A DNA stretch of 64,000 nucleotides, from positions 1-64,000 of the forward strand of contig CANQMN010000008.1 of assembly GCA_947624965.1 (NCBI GenBank), read 5' to 3'. A program made the position numbers and the translations under genes. Under the pieces are notes generated by a model. That model did not search any database and was not told where the DNA came from. It saw nothing but the letters and a program-made list of their open reading frames with translations. Below are positions 6,746-14,771 of this stretch, piece after piece. The stretch comes from an uncultured Clostridia bacterium. GTDB lineage: Bacteria; Bacillota; Clostridia; Christensenellales; Borkfalkiaceae. Numbering within the stretch: position 1 is the stretch's first letter; every line of letters starts with the position of its first letter.

Positions 6746-7951
6746 TCAAAGCCGATCTGCGACGGCGTAGAGAAATTCCGTCGTGTTGCATTTTTTCGGC
6801 GAGACGCCCTCCGCATGGAAGAGCGGGATGAGGTCCCCCGTCATTTCGCCCTCCTCGATGGTGCGGCGGGTGGCGTCTTCGAGGCGCTTTGCGAAGTCTG
6901 TGAGGGCGGGAAGCCCGTCCAGCTCGCCGCGCTTTTTGAGCGCGCCCGTCCACGCGAAGATCGTCGCGACGGAATTTGTGGAGGTCTCCTCCCCCTTCAA
7001 GTACTTGTAGTAGTGGCGGGTCACGGTGCCGTGCGCCGCCTCGAACTCGTATTTCCCGTCCGGGGAGACAAGCACGGACGTCATCATGCCGAGGGAGCCG
7101 TACGCGGTGGCGACCATATCGCTCATCACGTCCCCGTCGTAATTTTTGCACGCCCACAGCACGTTCCCGTCCGACCGCACGACCCGCGCGACCGCGTCGT
7201 CGATGAGCGTATACAGATAGGTGATGCCCGCCTCCTCAAAGGCAAGGCGGTACTCCTCGAACACCTCGGCGAAGATATCGCGGAACTCCCCGTCGTACAC
7301 CTTGGCGATGGTATCCTTGGCGGCGAAGATGAGCGGCGTCCTGCGTTCGAGCGCGAAGCGGAAACAGGCGTGCGCGAAGGAGCGGATGGAGGCGTCCACG
7401 TTGTGCATCGCCTGAACGACGCCCGTCTGCCCGTTAAAATCGTGCACGAGCCGCCTGCCGACCTCCCTGCCCTCCTTGTCCTCGCCCACGAGGTACACCT
7501 TTTCCCCGCGCACGGCACGCACGTCCACGGCGGAATAGAGATCGCCGTAGGCATGGCGGGCGAGCACGACTGGCTTCGTCCACGTGGGGATAAACGGACG
7601 GATCCCCTTCACCGTGATGGGCGCGCGGAACACCGTTCCGTCCAAAATACGGCGGATGGTGGCGTTGGGGCTCTTCCACATCTCGCGGAGCCCGTATTCG
7701 CTCACGCGCGCCGCGTTGGGCGTGATGGTGGCGCACTTCACCGCAACGCCGTATTTCTTCGCGGCGAGCGCGCTCTCCACCGTTACCGTATCCGCCGTCT
7801 CGTCGCGGTGCTTCAACCCCAGATCGTAGTACTCCGTCTTCAAATCGACGTAGGGCAGAATGAGCGTTTCCTTGATGTGCTGCCAGAGGATGCGGGTCAT
7901 TTCGTCCCCGTCCATTTCGACGAGGGGGGTTTTCATCTCGATCTTGTTCAT
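6746..7951 (-). CDS. icd: NADP-dependent isocitrate dehydrogenase
   Basis: A 401-residue isocitrate dehydrogenase of the eukaryote-like/type II subfamily, converting isocitrate to 2-oxoglutarate and CO2. It starts MNKIEMKTPLVEMDGDEMTR; SPNATIRRILDGTVFR is the isocitrate-binding segment, and FEAAHGTVTRHY with TSTNSVATIFAW the cofactor-binding end. The length is normal for the family. It is the last gene of the tsaE-ddl cluster but has its own promoter inside the 3' end of ddl. The ATG at 7951 has no Shine-Dalgarno site and lies nine bases after a perfect TATAAT, so it should be leaderless or nearly so; a second ATG at 7936 is possible. Confidence 0.95.
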   Translation of the reverse strand: MNKIEMKTPLVEMDGDEMTRILWQHIKETLILPYVDLKTEYYDLGLKHRDETADTVTVESALAAKKYGVAVKCATITPNAARVSEYGLREMWKSPNATIRRILDGTVFRAPITVKGIRPFIPTWTKPVVLARHAYGDLYSAVDVRAVRGEKVYLVGEDKEGREVGRRLVHDFNGQTGVVQAMHNVDASIRSFAHACFRFALERRTPLIFAAKDTIAKVYDGEFRDIFAEVFEEYRLAFEEAGITYLYTLIDDAVARVVRSDGNVLWACKNYDGDVMSDMVATAYGSLGMMTSVLVSPDGKYEFEAAHGTVTRHYYKYLKGEETSTNSVATIFAWTGALKKRGELDGLPALTDFAKRLEDATRRTIEEGEMTGDLIPLFHAEGVSPKKCNTTEFLYAVADRL

Positions 7952-7960
7952 AGCAATTTC

Positions 7961-7989
7961 ATTATACCAAATTTCTCCTGCGTTTGCAA
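7961..7989 (-). promoter_or_regulatory. Promoter of icd, predicted leaderless mRNA
   Basis: Minus-strand TTGCAA (7984-7989), 17 bp, TATAAT (7961-7966), overlapping the last codons of ddl. Nine bases separate the -10 from the icd ATG. Confidence 0.65.
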
Positions 7990-9062
7990 CCCTTTCCGCC
8001 CGCAAAAACCTTTCCTTCCAAGAGCCCCGTCGGGAGCGTCTCCTTTTTGCGCGGCGGGTTGGCAAGCGCCTCCTCCACGAGCGAGGACAAAAACGCCCGC
8101 GCGTCGGTGAGCCGTTCGCCGAAGAGGTAGAAGGCGAGAGAGCCCGGCACCGTGTTGAGCTCGTTGAAATAGACTTCCCCGCCCGCGAGCAAAAAGTCCG
8201 CCCGCACGACGCCGCGCACGTCGAAATTTTCGTAGATCGCCTTCGTGTAGGCGCGCACCTTCTCCGCCGCCGCCTCGGGAATGTCCGCGGGAATGGCGGA
8301 ACGGCGTTCTGCGCGCTCGTACTTTTCCGAGAAGGTGAGAACGTCGCTCCCCGAAAAGACCTCCTCGACGGGCGAGAGCACGACCGCCCCGTCCTTCCGA
8401 TAGGCGGCGCAGTTGAGATCGCGCTTGTCTCGGAAATATTCCTCGACGAGCGCGCTGTCGTCGAGACGGTAGGCGCGCCCGAGCGCGGCGGCAAGTTCTT
8501 TCTCGTCCCGCGCCACCTCGATGCCGATGCTCGAACCGAGCCGCGCGGGCTTCACGATGACGGGAAATCCGAACGGCAACGGCGCGCATGCCTCTCCTTC
8601 CCGCATGAGAACGGCGCGTGCCACGGGAATTTTCAACCCCATTGCCGCGATTTTCCCGTAGTGCTTGTTCATGAAGAGCGCGGAGACCGCCGTCGGCGGC
8701 GAAGCGCAAGGGAGCCCGTTCCACGCCAAGAGCGCGGAGAGCGTGCCGTCCTCCCCCGCGCCGCCGTGGCAGCAGTTGAGTGCGACGTCGAGGCAAAAGA
8801 GCCGTTTTTTCTTCCCCGCGCGGAAGAGCGCGCGCCCGCGCAGTTCTACGGCGGGAAAGTTCGGCGCGCGGCGGAACTCCTCCACCGAGAGCCGCCCGTC
8901 CGTCGCGGTCATCCCGCCCGCGCGCGGCAGATAGACGGCGACGACGCGGTAGCCCGCGCCGCGCAGAAGATTGGCTGCAAAGAGCCCCGTGATGACGGAA
9001 ATTTCGTGCTCGTTGGAGTCCCCTCCGAAGAACACGCCCACCGTTTTCCTTTCGTTCGGCAT
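7962..9062 (-). CDS. ddl: D-alanine--D-alanine ligase
   Basis: A 366-residue ATP-grasp enzyme that joins two D-alanines for peptidoglycan. Motifs: VFFGGDSNEHEISVITG at residues about 10-26, the CCHGGAGEDGT segment around 95-106, the GFPVIVKPARLGSSIGI ATP-grasp loop, and YFNELNTVPGSLAFYL near the C-terminus with the metal-binding Asn/Glu. Length is normal. The C-terminus has a short basic tail (GCKRRRNLV). It follows the MurF-like ligase by about 58 bp, and MurF consumes the D-Ala-D-Ala made here, so the two probably act together. Confidence 0.95.
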   Translation of the reverse strand: MPNERKTVGVFFGGDSNEHEISVITGLFAANLLRGAGYRVVAVYLPRAGGMTATDGRLSVEEFRRAPNFPAVELRGRALFRAGKKKRLFCLDVALNCCHGGAGEDGTLSALLAWNGLPCASPPTAVSALFMNKHYGKIAAMGLKIPVARAVLMREGEACAPLPFGFPVIVKPARLGSSIGIEVARDEKELAAALGRAYRLDDSALVEEYFRDKRDLNCAAYRKDGAVVLSPVEEVFSGSDVLTFSEKYERAERRSAIPADIPEAAAEKVRAYTKAIYENFDVRGVVRADFLLAGGEVYFNELNTVPGSLAFYLFGERLTDARAFLSSLVEEALANPPRKKETLPTGLLEGKVFAGGKGCKRRRNLV

Positions 9063-9120
9063 GAAAAAAACACCTCCGCTGAAAATTTTTTCGCTCGGGT
9101 GCTTCTTTTGCTTGCGAAGA

Positions 9121-10707
9121 TCAGAGATATTTATCGGGCAGATCGTTGAGAAACAGCACGCTGTCCCCCTCGGCGAGTTCCTCGGCGAGCAGTTTCTGCG
9201 CGGCTTTGAGGTCGGGTACGACGCGCACGTGCGCCGCGTCCCCGCCCGCGGCGAGATAGCCGTTCCGCACGGGCAAAACGAGGGTCTCGCCCACGAGGAT
9301 CACTTCGTCCAGTCCGGCGAAGGACGCGCCGAGCTTTTCGTTCTCCTCGCGCTCGATGTCCCCGAGTTCGACGAGCCCGGGCGTTACGACGTACTTTCTT
9401 CCGCCGAACAGACCCAGCGTCTCCACGGCGTCCCGCGCGCCGAGCACGTTGGAATTGTAGGAATCGTCGAGAATGTTCACCCCGTTTTCGGTCAGCTTTT
9501 GCAGGCGGTGCGGCACGGGGCTCACGTTCTTTACGGCGTCTGCGATCTCCTCCGCCGTCATGCCGAGCATCAGGGAGAGCGCCGCCGCGAGCGCGATGTC
9601 CTCCGCCGCATGCCGCCCCAAAATCGGGGTGGAGACGGGAAACTTCTTCCCGTCCAGACGGAGGGTGAAGCGCGTACCTTCCGTGGAGAGCGCGATGTCC
9701 TCCGCGGCAAAGTCGCGCCCCTCGACCAAGGAGCCCTCCTTCGCGAACGCCGCCGCGCTCTCGCCCAAGACCGTCCGTTCGGCGCGCGCCGCCAAAATGC
9801 CCTTCTCCGCGCGGATCTTTTCGAGGGACCCGAACGTGGAGAGATGTTGCGCGCAGACCCCCGTAACAATGCCGACGGCGGGGTGCACGAGGTCGCACAG
9901 TTCGGCGATGTCCCCCTCGTAGCGCGCCCCCATCTCGGCGAGGAAGATGTCGCAATCCAGCCCGTTCTCGTTGATACACCGCGCGATGCCGATGGGCGTA
10001 TTGTACGAGGAAGGCGTCGCGATGACGCGAAATTTCGCAGAGAGGATCTCCTCCGCCGCGCGCTTGACGCTCGTCTTGGCGAAGCTCCCCGTGATCCCCA
10101 CCTTCACGCAATCGCAGGCGGCGAGCTTGCGCTTCGCCCGCCAGATGAGGTTTTTATTGCGCGGGTTCTCGTAGATCTTCATCACGAGATTGGCGAGCAC
10201 GAGGAGAAGGGGCAGCGCGAGCGGAAGGAACGCGAGCGGAACGAGGCGGAAGATGCGGGCAAGGTCGTGCCCGATGGCTTCCGCCGCGCAGTGGAACCCG
10301 ATGCCGCAGCCGAAGATGATGGCGAACAGCAACAGAAAGTGGCAGACGGCGAGCCGCACGAGCCGCCGCGTGCGGCGGAGCGGCACTTTGAGCGCCTTTC
10401 CGAAGGCGTACACGAAGAGCGCGCACGTCGCCGTAAACGCAACGGCGCCCGCGAGATTCGCATAGAACGGTCCCGCAAAGGAAAAGCAGATGCTCGAAAG
10501 GGTAACGAGGAGAAGCAGGGAACACGCAAAGATGGCGTGCCGCCAAAGGAACATGTTCGCCCTACGGTAGTGCCATCTCAAATACGCCCTGCACGAATAC
10601 CCCTCCTGTTGCAAGATCCCGAGCATGGGGAGGGAACAGAGAACGAGCATACATGCGAACACGATCGCATACGCCGCGTTGATGAGATAGACTTCGGTTG
10701 TCAGCAT
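9121..10707 (-). CDS. MurF-like Mur ligase with N-terminal membrane domain
   Basis: A 528-residue protein in two parts. Residues 1-180 contain about five hydrophobic helices (roughly 6-30, 55-75, 80-104, 115-140, 155-177). Residues 200-528 are a Mur ligase of MurF type, with TPSSYNTPIG, the DDSYNSN motif and the GLVELG segment. MurF adds D-Ala-D-Ala to the UDP-MurNAc-tripeptide. The P-loop reads GITGSFAKTSVK (204-215) instead of the usual GxxGKT, with Ala in place of the Gly before Lys. It lies immediately upstream of ddl. The ATG at 10707 has AGGAG upstream and overlaps the preceding gene by 7 bp. MurF activity is likely; a related lipid-linked or membrane-tethered ligase is the alternative. 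Confidence 0.8.
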   Translation of the reverse strand: MLTTEVYLINAAYAIVFACMLVLCSLPMLGILQQEGYSCRAYLRWHYRRANMFLWRHAIFACSLLLLVTLSSICFSFAGPFYANLAGAVAFTATCALFVYAFGKALKVPLRRTRRLVRLAVCHFLLLFAIIFGCGIGFHCAAEAIGHDLARIFRLVPLAFLPLALPLLLVLANLVMKIYENPRNKNLIWRAKRKLAACDCVKVGITGSFAKTSVKRAAEEILSAKFRVIATPSSYNTPIGIARCINENGLDCDIFLAEMGARYEGDIAELCDLVHPAVGIVTGVCAQHLSTFGSLEKIRAEKGILAARAERTVLGESAAAFAKEGSLVEGRDFAAEDIALSTEGTRFTLRLDGKKFPVSTPILGRHAAEDIALAAALSLMLGMTAEEIADAVKNVSPVPHRLQKLTENGVNILDDSYNSNVLGARDAVETLGLFGGRKYVVTPGLVELGDIEREENEKLGASFAGLDEVILVGETLVLPVRNGYLAAGGDAAHVRVVPDLKAAQKLLAEELAEGDSVLFLNDLPDKYL

Positions 10708-11402
10708 AGTAAAAACTCCTCTGCCGCGAGATTGAACGCGATCGGGTCGTCGAGATGGGCGAAATGCCCGCATCCCTCCAAAATTTTCAGGCGGCTCCCC
10801 TTCACGCGGGAAAGATAGACGTTTGCGGACGCGGGCGGCGTCTCCTCGTCCCGCTCTCCGCAGACGAAGAGCACGGGACGGGCGATCCGCGCCGCCTGCT
10901 CCCGCAGATCCTCGTTGACGATCTTCTTATAGCTCTCCCGCATGAGCGGCGGGAGCGTACGGTATTCCGCGCTCCCGAACTTTTTTTCCGCAAAGCGGGG
11001 CGCAAACTTTTTCACCGCGCGGTACGCCGCGACGCGGAAGCGGTAGCCCATGCCCCGCGCGGGCACGATGCCTGCGCACCCGACGAGCACGGCGCGGTCG
11101 AACGCGTCCCCGCGGGAGAGCAGTTTCACCGCGACCCTTCCGCCGAAGGAATGGGCGAGCACGTGCGGAAATGCGATCCCCCGCCGCGCGAGAAATTCCT
11201 CCGTCCAGTCCGCATAGTCGTCCACCGACCACGCCGCGGGAAGGGCGTCCGCGCCGCCCATTCCCGGGAAATCGGGCGCGGTAACGCGAAAATATTTGGA
11301 AAAGTACGTTATCTGCGGGTAAAAACTCTCCTTGGAAGAGAGGTAGCCGTGCAGGAGCACGAGGTCCTTCCCCTCTCCTTGTTGCAGATAGCAATCCTTC
11401 AA
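10701..11402 (-). CDS. Alpha/beta-fold hydrolase
   Basis: A 233-residue alpha/beta hydrolase. LVLLHGYLSS is the oxyanion-hole strand, AHSFGG carries the nucleophile Ser at 85, CGERDEETPP the likely acid, and GCGHFAHLDDP the catalytic His. Substrate unknown. The start is a TTG that shares bases with the rimI stop (TTGA overlap) and sits six bases after AGGAG; no ATG fits. The tight coupling to rimI and the cell-wall genes suggests one transcript but not a specific role. Confidence 0.8.
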   Translation of the reverse strand: MKDCYLQQGEGKDLVLLHGYLSSKESFYPQITYFSKYFRVTAPDFPGMGGADALPAAWSVDDYADWTEEFLARRGIAFPHVLAHSFGGRVAVKLLSRGDAFDRAVLVGCAGIVPARGMGYRFRVAAYRAVKKFAPRFAEKKFGSAEYRTLPPLMRESYKKIVNEDLREQAARIARPVLFVCGERDEETPPASANVYLSRVKGSRLKILEGCGHFAHLDDPIAFNLAAEEFLLC

Positions 11403-11833
11403 GCGAGCTCCTTTTTCATGACGACGGCGTCCTCGCCGTCCGGATAATAGCGCGTGCGGCAGTACAGCCCCGTATATCCGCATTTGAGATAGAGGGCGAG
11501 CGCGCCCGCGTTGGAGACGCGCACTTCGAGGAAGATGCGCTTCACCCCGCGCGATCTTGCGACCTCTTCGAGGTCTTGCATGATGCGCTTCCCCCTGCCG
11601 CAACGGCGGTACAATTCGCGCACGGCGATCAGCTCGATCTCCGCCTCGTCAAAGACGACGCTCATGCCGCCGTATCCGCATACGGCGTCCCCCTCTTCGA
11701 GAACGACGCCGACAAAGCGGTCGGAGAGAAAGCTGTCCGCAAGCATGCGGCGGGTCCAAGGATCGGGAAAGCACTCCCGCTCGATTTCCGCGATCGTATC
11801 CAGATCGTCCATTTTCCAAGCGCGCGCCGTCAT
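11399..11833 (-). CDS. rimI: RimI-type protein N-acetyltransferase
   Basis: A 144-residue GNAT acetyltransferase. It begins MTARAWKMDDLDTIAEIE, has FLEVRVSNAGALALYLKCGY (the classic RimI C-terminal signature) and the acetyl-CoA loop around RRCGRGKRIM. RimI acetylates the N-terminus of ribosomal protein S18 in Escherichia coli. It lies directly after tsaB (ATGA overlap), the conserved tsaE-tsaB-rimI order. Confidence 0.92.
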   Translation of the reverse strand: MTARAWKMDDLDTIAEIERECFPDPWTRRMLADSFLSDRFVGVVLEEGDAVCGYGGMSVVFDEAEIELIAVRELYRRCGRGKRIMQDLEEVARSRGVKRIFLEVRVSNAGALALYLKCGYTGLYCRTRYYPDGEDAVVMKKELA

Positions 11834-12435
11834 TTTCTGTTTTCCTCCGCCGAACTCTTCCGCAGATAGAGCGCGGCAAGCCGCGAAGCGTCTCCCCGCC
11901 GCCCGCAGAGCGCGCGCGCCGCGAGGATAAGCCCCCGCGAAGCGTCCGCCGTCTCGCAGGGAAAGGAGAGCGGCTCCGCGGAATAGGGAACGTACCCCTC
12001 CGAGACGAGCGCTTCGACCTCCGCCCGCGCAAGATATGCGGGAGCGGCGCGCACGGCGTCCCCCTCGTAGGCGCAGGCGTAAAAGCAGTTGTGCCCCGCG
12101 TCCACGAGCGCGAGTTTTTTCCCGCCCGAAACAGCGTATGCGATCGTCTCGAAAGAGGTTACCGCGAGCGCGGGGACCTCGGCGGCGAGGCACAGCCCCT
12201 TCACCGTGGAAACGCCGATACGGATGCCCGTGAACGACCCCGGTCCCGCCACGCAGGCGATGAGATCGCACGCCCGCAGAGAAAGTTCCGCTTCGCGGAG
12301 GGCGAGATCTATCTCGTCCGAGAGGAGCACGGAATGGCGCGTGCCGCACACCGTCGTGCGGACGATCTCCCTCTCTCCGTGCACGGCGGCGACGCACAGC
12401 CGCCTGCCGCTCGTATCGATCGCAAGAAAATTCAA
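11830..12435 (-). CDS. tsaB: TsaB, tRNA t6A modification scaffold
   Basis: A 201-residue TsaB (YeaZ) protein, partner of TsaD and TsaE in making threonylcarbamoyladenosine at position 37 of ANN-decoding tRNAs. It starts with an ASKHA-type strand (NFLAIDTSG) and has GPGSFTGIRIG, the family signature. The start codon is a TTG overlapping the tsaE stop (TTGA), preceded by GGGAG about eight bases away; no ATG is available near the conserved N-terminus. Confidence 0.93.
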   Translation of the reverse strand: MNFLAIDTSGRRLCVAAVHGEREIVRTTVCGTRHSVLLSDEIDLALREAELSLRACDLIACVAGPGSFTGIRIGVSTVKGLCLAAEVPALAVTSFETIAYAVSGGKKLALVDAGHNCFYACAYEGDAVRAAPAYLARAEVEALVSEGYVPYSAEPLSFPCETADASRGLILAARALCGRRGDASRLAALYLRKSSAEENRK

Positions 12436-12833
12436 TACCGTATCTCCCGTTCGCACTCGCCCCGCTTTACGATCTCCACCCGCTTGCACGTTGCGGGCAG
12501 AAGTCCGCGGATGTTTTCGCTCCATTCGACGAGGCACACGCCGCCCGCGTCGAAATATTCCGCAAAGCCGAGCCGTTCCGCCTGTTCCTCGCTCTGCACG
12601 CGGTAGCAGTCGAAATGAAAGAGCCTGTCCCGATAGCTGTTCACATACGCGTAAGTGGGGCTCGTTACCTCTTCCGAGATCCCCATTCCCAACGCGATCC
12701 CCTTTGCGAGCGCCGTCTTGCCGGCGCCCATTTCGCCTTCGAGGAGCACAACGTCCCCCGCGCGCAGGGTGGAGGCGTACGCCTTCGCCCATTCTCTCGT
12801 CTCCGCTTCCGAGCGGGAAAGAAAAACCGCCAT
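12432..12833 (-). CDS. tsaE: TsaE, ATPase of the t6A complex
   Basis: A 133-residue P-loop ATPase with GEMGAGKT at 33-40, and SPTYAYVN and LVEWSENI typical of the family. It drives the TsaBDE cycle. First gene of the operon tsaE-tsaB-rimI-hydrolase-murF-like-ddl. Its ATG lies eight bases after a perfect TATAAT and has no Shine-Dalgarno site, so the operon mRNA should begin at or almost at the start codon. Confidence 0.93.
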   Translation of the reverse strand: MAVFLSRSEAETREWAKAYASTLRAGDVVLLEGEMGAGKTALAKGIALGMGISEEVTSPTYAYVNSYRDRLFHFDCYRVQSEEQAERLGFAEYFDAGGVCLVEWSENIRGLLPATCKRVEIVKRGECEREIRY

Positions 12834-12841
12834 ACGCGGAT

Positions 12842-12870
12842 ATTATAGCGCATACGGCGGATTTTTGCAA
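12842..12870 (-). promoter_or_regulatory. Promoter of the tsaE operon, predicted leaderless
   Basis: Minus-strand TTGCAA (12865-12870), 17 bp, TATAAT (12842-12847). The tsaE ATG is eight bases further on. Confidence 0.65.
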
Positions 12871-12894
12871 GGCATTCGCGGCAACTTGAAAAAT

Positions 12895-14559
12895 TTAACG
12901 GAGGATCCAGACGGACAACCCGCAGAAGATGATGAGCGAAAGCGCGTCGACGATGGTCGTGATGAACGGCGAGGCGACGGCGGCGGGGTCGAGCTTTATC
13001 TTCTTCACGAACAGCGGGAGGAGACACCCGACGAGCTTCGCGATGACGATGGTGCAGAACATCGCGAGCGAGACGACGGCGCAGCGGCGCAGCGTATAGC
13101 CCTCGTACCCGAAGATGAGATTGTCGATGAGCATGAGCTTTCCGAAGCACGCGACCGCGAGCGTCGCGGCAAGGAGAAGGGAGACGCGGAACTCCTTCCA
13201 GAGCACTTTTGCCGTGTCCCGCGTGGTGAGTTCCCCGAGAGCGAGCGAGCGGATGACGGTTACGGAGACCTGCGAGCCCGAGTTGCCGCCCGTGTCCATG
13301 AGCATGGGCACGCAGGCAAACAGCACGGGGCTGATGGCGTTGAGACTGCTCTCGAACGTGTTGATGATGAGCCCCGTGAACGTCGCGCTGATCATGAGGA
13401 TGAGGAGCCACGGCACGCGGTTCTTCCAGATGGAGAACACGCTCGTTTTGAGATAGGGCTTGCTCTCGTGCAAAACGCCCGCCATCGCCTCGATATCCTC
13501 GGTGTTCTCTTCCTCGATGACTTCCATTGCGTCGTCGACGGTAACGATGCCGACGAGCCGCCGCTCGTCGTCTACGACGGGAATGGCGAGGAAGCCGTAA
13601 TCGGAGATCTTCCGCGCGACTTCCTCCCTGTCGTCATGGGTGTGGACATAGATGACGTTGTCCTCCATGATGTCCTCGACGTGCGCCAGCTTATCCGCGA
13701 GCATCAAATCTTTCGCCGTTACGAGCCCGAGCAGTTTGTTCGCGTCGTCCGTAACGTAACAGGTGTAGATGGTCTCCTTGTCGATCGCCTGCGCGCGGAT
13801 ATGGTCGAACGCCTCGTCCACGGTCATGCCGGGGTGGAAGCGGACGAACTCTATCGTCATGATGCTCCCCGCGCTGTCCTTGGGGTATTTCAGGATCTCG
13901 TTGATGAAGGCGCGCGTCTCGCTGTCGCTCTGGGCGAGCAGACGCTTGACGACGCTCGACGGCATCTCCTCCACGAGGTCCACGGTATCGTCGAGGAACA
14001 GCTCGTCCATGACCGCCTTGATCTCGACGTCGGTGAGCTTTTGCAGAAGTTTTTCCTGTGTGTCCGGCTCGATCTCCACAAACATTTCCGCCGCCAGATC
14101 TTTGGGAAGGATGCGGAACAGCACGGGGAGGTCCTCCTCCTCCGCGCTCTCGAACACGGCGGCGAGGTCGGTCTCGTTCATCGAGGAGAGAAGCGGCTTC
14201 AACACGGCGAAGTTCTTCTCTTTGAGGAGCGCGAGGATCTCGTCCTCCTCCGCAATGCGGCGGGCGACTTCCTCGGGCATCTCCTCGATGATGTCGACGG
14301 TGTCCTCGACGGACACGTCCTCCATGACCTCTTCGAGCTCATCGTCGTTGAGCCCCGCGACGATCTTTTGCTGGACGGACGCGTCCAACATCACGAGCGC
14401 GTCCGCGAGCAGGTCGCTGTCGAGCGCGCGGCTGAACGGCACGAGATCGCCGTCGCCGAGCGCGGACAAAATATGCGCCGCCTCTTCGGGCTTTTTCACC
14501 GAAGCGGCAGCGCTTTCATAATCCTTTTCTTGCAGGAACTTGTTGATCGTTTCATCCAT
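12895..14559 (-). CDS. mgtE: Magnesium transporter MgtE
   Basis: A 554-residue MgtE channel. The acidic N-domain (about 1-230) is built of MgtE repeats such as DDELEEVMEDVSVEDTVDII; a CBS pair follows (about 240-365, including GIVTVDDAMEVI), the magnesium-sensing module; then five membrane helices (about 385-554) with the DTGGNSGSQ pore signature. It imports Mg2+ and closes when cytosolic Mg2+ binds the N and CBS domains. The ATG at 14559 has GGAGGCGGAG upstream. It is preceded by a 22-codon leader ORF on the same transcript; no M-box was found. Confidence 0.95.
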   Translation of the reverse strand: MDETINKFLQEKDYESAAASVKKPEEAAHILSALGDGDLVPFSRALDSDLLADALVMLDASVQQKIVAGLNDDELEEVMEDVSVEDTVDIIEEMPEEVARRIAEEDEILALLKEKNFAVLKPLLSSMNETDLAAVFESAEEEDLPVLFRILPKDLAAEMFVEIEPDTQEKLLQKLTDVEIKAVMDELFLDDTVDLVEEMPSSVVKRLLAQSDSETRAFINEILKYPKDSAGSIMTIEFVRFHPGMTVDEAFDHIRAQAIDKETIYTCYVTDDANKLLGLVTAKDLMLADKLAHVEDIMEDNVIYVHTHDDREEVARKISDYGFLAIPVVDDERRLVGIVTVDDAMEVIEEENTEDIEAMAGVLHESKPYLKTSVFSIWKNRVPWLLILMISATFTGLIINTFESSLNAISPVLFACVPMLMDTGGNSGSQVSVTVIRSLALGELTTRDTAKVLWKEFRVSLLLAATLAVACFGKLMLIDNLIFGYEGYTLRRCAVVSLAMFCTIVIAKLVGCLLPLFVKKIKLDPAAVASPFITTIVDALSLIIFCGLSVWILR

Positions 14560-14610
14560 AACTCCGCCTCCACGCGTATTTTAAGAAATTCGGCGCGGAC
14601 AGAAGGAGCC

Positions 14611-14648
14611 ACGGACTCTATGCGGAAAGATACGCCGCGAAAGTCCGT
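14611..14648 (-). promoter_or_regulatory. Nested hairpin within the mgtE leader ORF
   Basis: Outer stem ACGGACT (14611-14617) with AGTCCGT (14642-14648); inner stem GCGG (14622-14625) with CCGC (14635-14638). A ribosome pausing after the Pro-Asp-Pro codons would cover the outer stem's upstream arm on the mRNA. A TCCGC just downstream can also pair with GCGGA near the mgtE start. Function is inferred. Confidence 0.4.
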
Positions 14649-14686
14649 TGCGTCCTTGGGTCCGGGTTGATACTTCGTCCCTTCAC
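14618..14686 (-). CDS. Leader ORF upstream of mgtE, candidate regulatory peptide
   Basis: A 22-codon ORF (GTG start, TAG stop) in the mgtE leader, beginning about 25 nt after the predicted transcription start. AGGAGG sits eight bases before the GTG, as good a ribosome-binding site as any gene here. The peptide starts MKGRSINPDPRTQ and ends in AAYLSA. The Pro-Asp-Pro core recalls Salmonella MgtL (MEPDPTPLP), in which low Mg2+ destabilises the translating ribosome and switches on the mgtA transporter gene. A nested hairpin covers the second half of the ORF. That the ORF is translated and senses Mg2+ is inference; the ORF, its site and its position are direct observations. Confidence 0.6.
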   Translation of the reverse strand: MKGRSINPDPRTQRTFAAYLSA

Positions 14687-14717
14687 GGTCGTTTCCTCCT
14701 TGTTTTTCTCTACTAAT

Positions 14718-14746
14718 ACTTTATTCCAAAGTGCGAAAAAAGTCAA
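14718..14746 (-). promoter_or_regulatory. Promoter of mgtE
   Basis: Minus-strand TTGACT (14741-14746), 17 bp, TAAAGT (14718-14723). The start near 14711 gives a leader of about 150 nt that includes the whole small ORF. Confidence 0.55.
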
Positions 14747-14771
14747 TGATTTTGCGGCAATTTTTCAAATG

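Noticed and set aside
12655-14670. 671-codon open frame on the plus strand opposite mgtE
   Set aside because: Shadow of the mgtE reading frame; His/Arg/Asp-rich translation with no domain.
14560-14750. M-box magnesium riboswitch before mgtE
   Set aside because: The conserved M-box blocks are not present on the minus strand, and the leader of about 150 nt is largely taken up by the short ORF.
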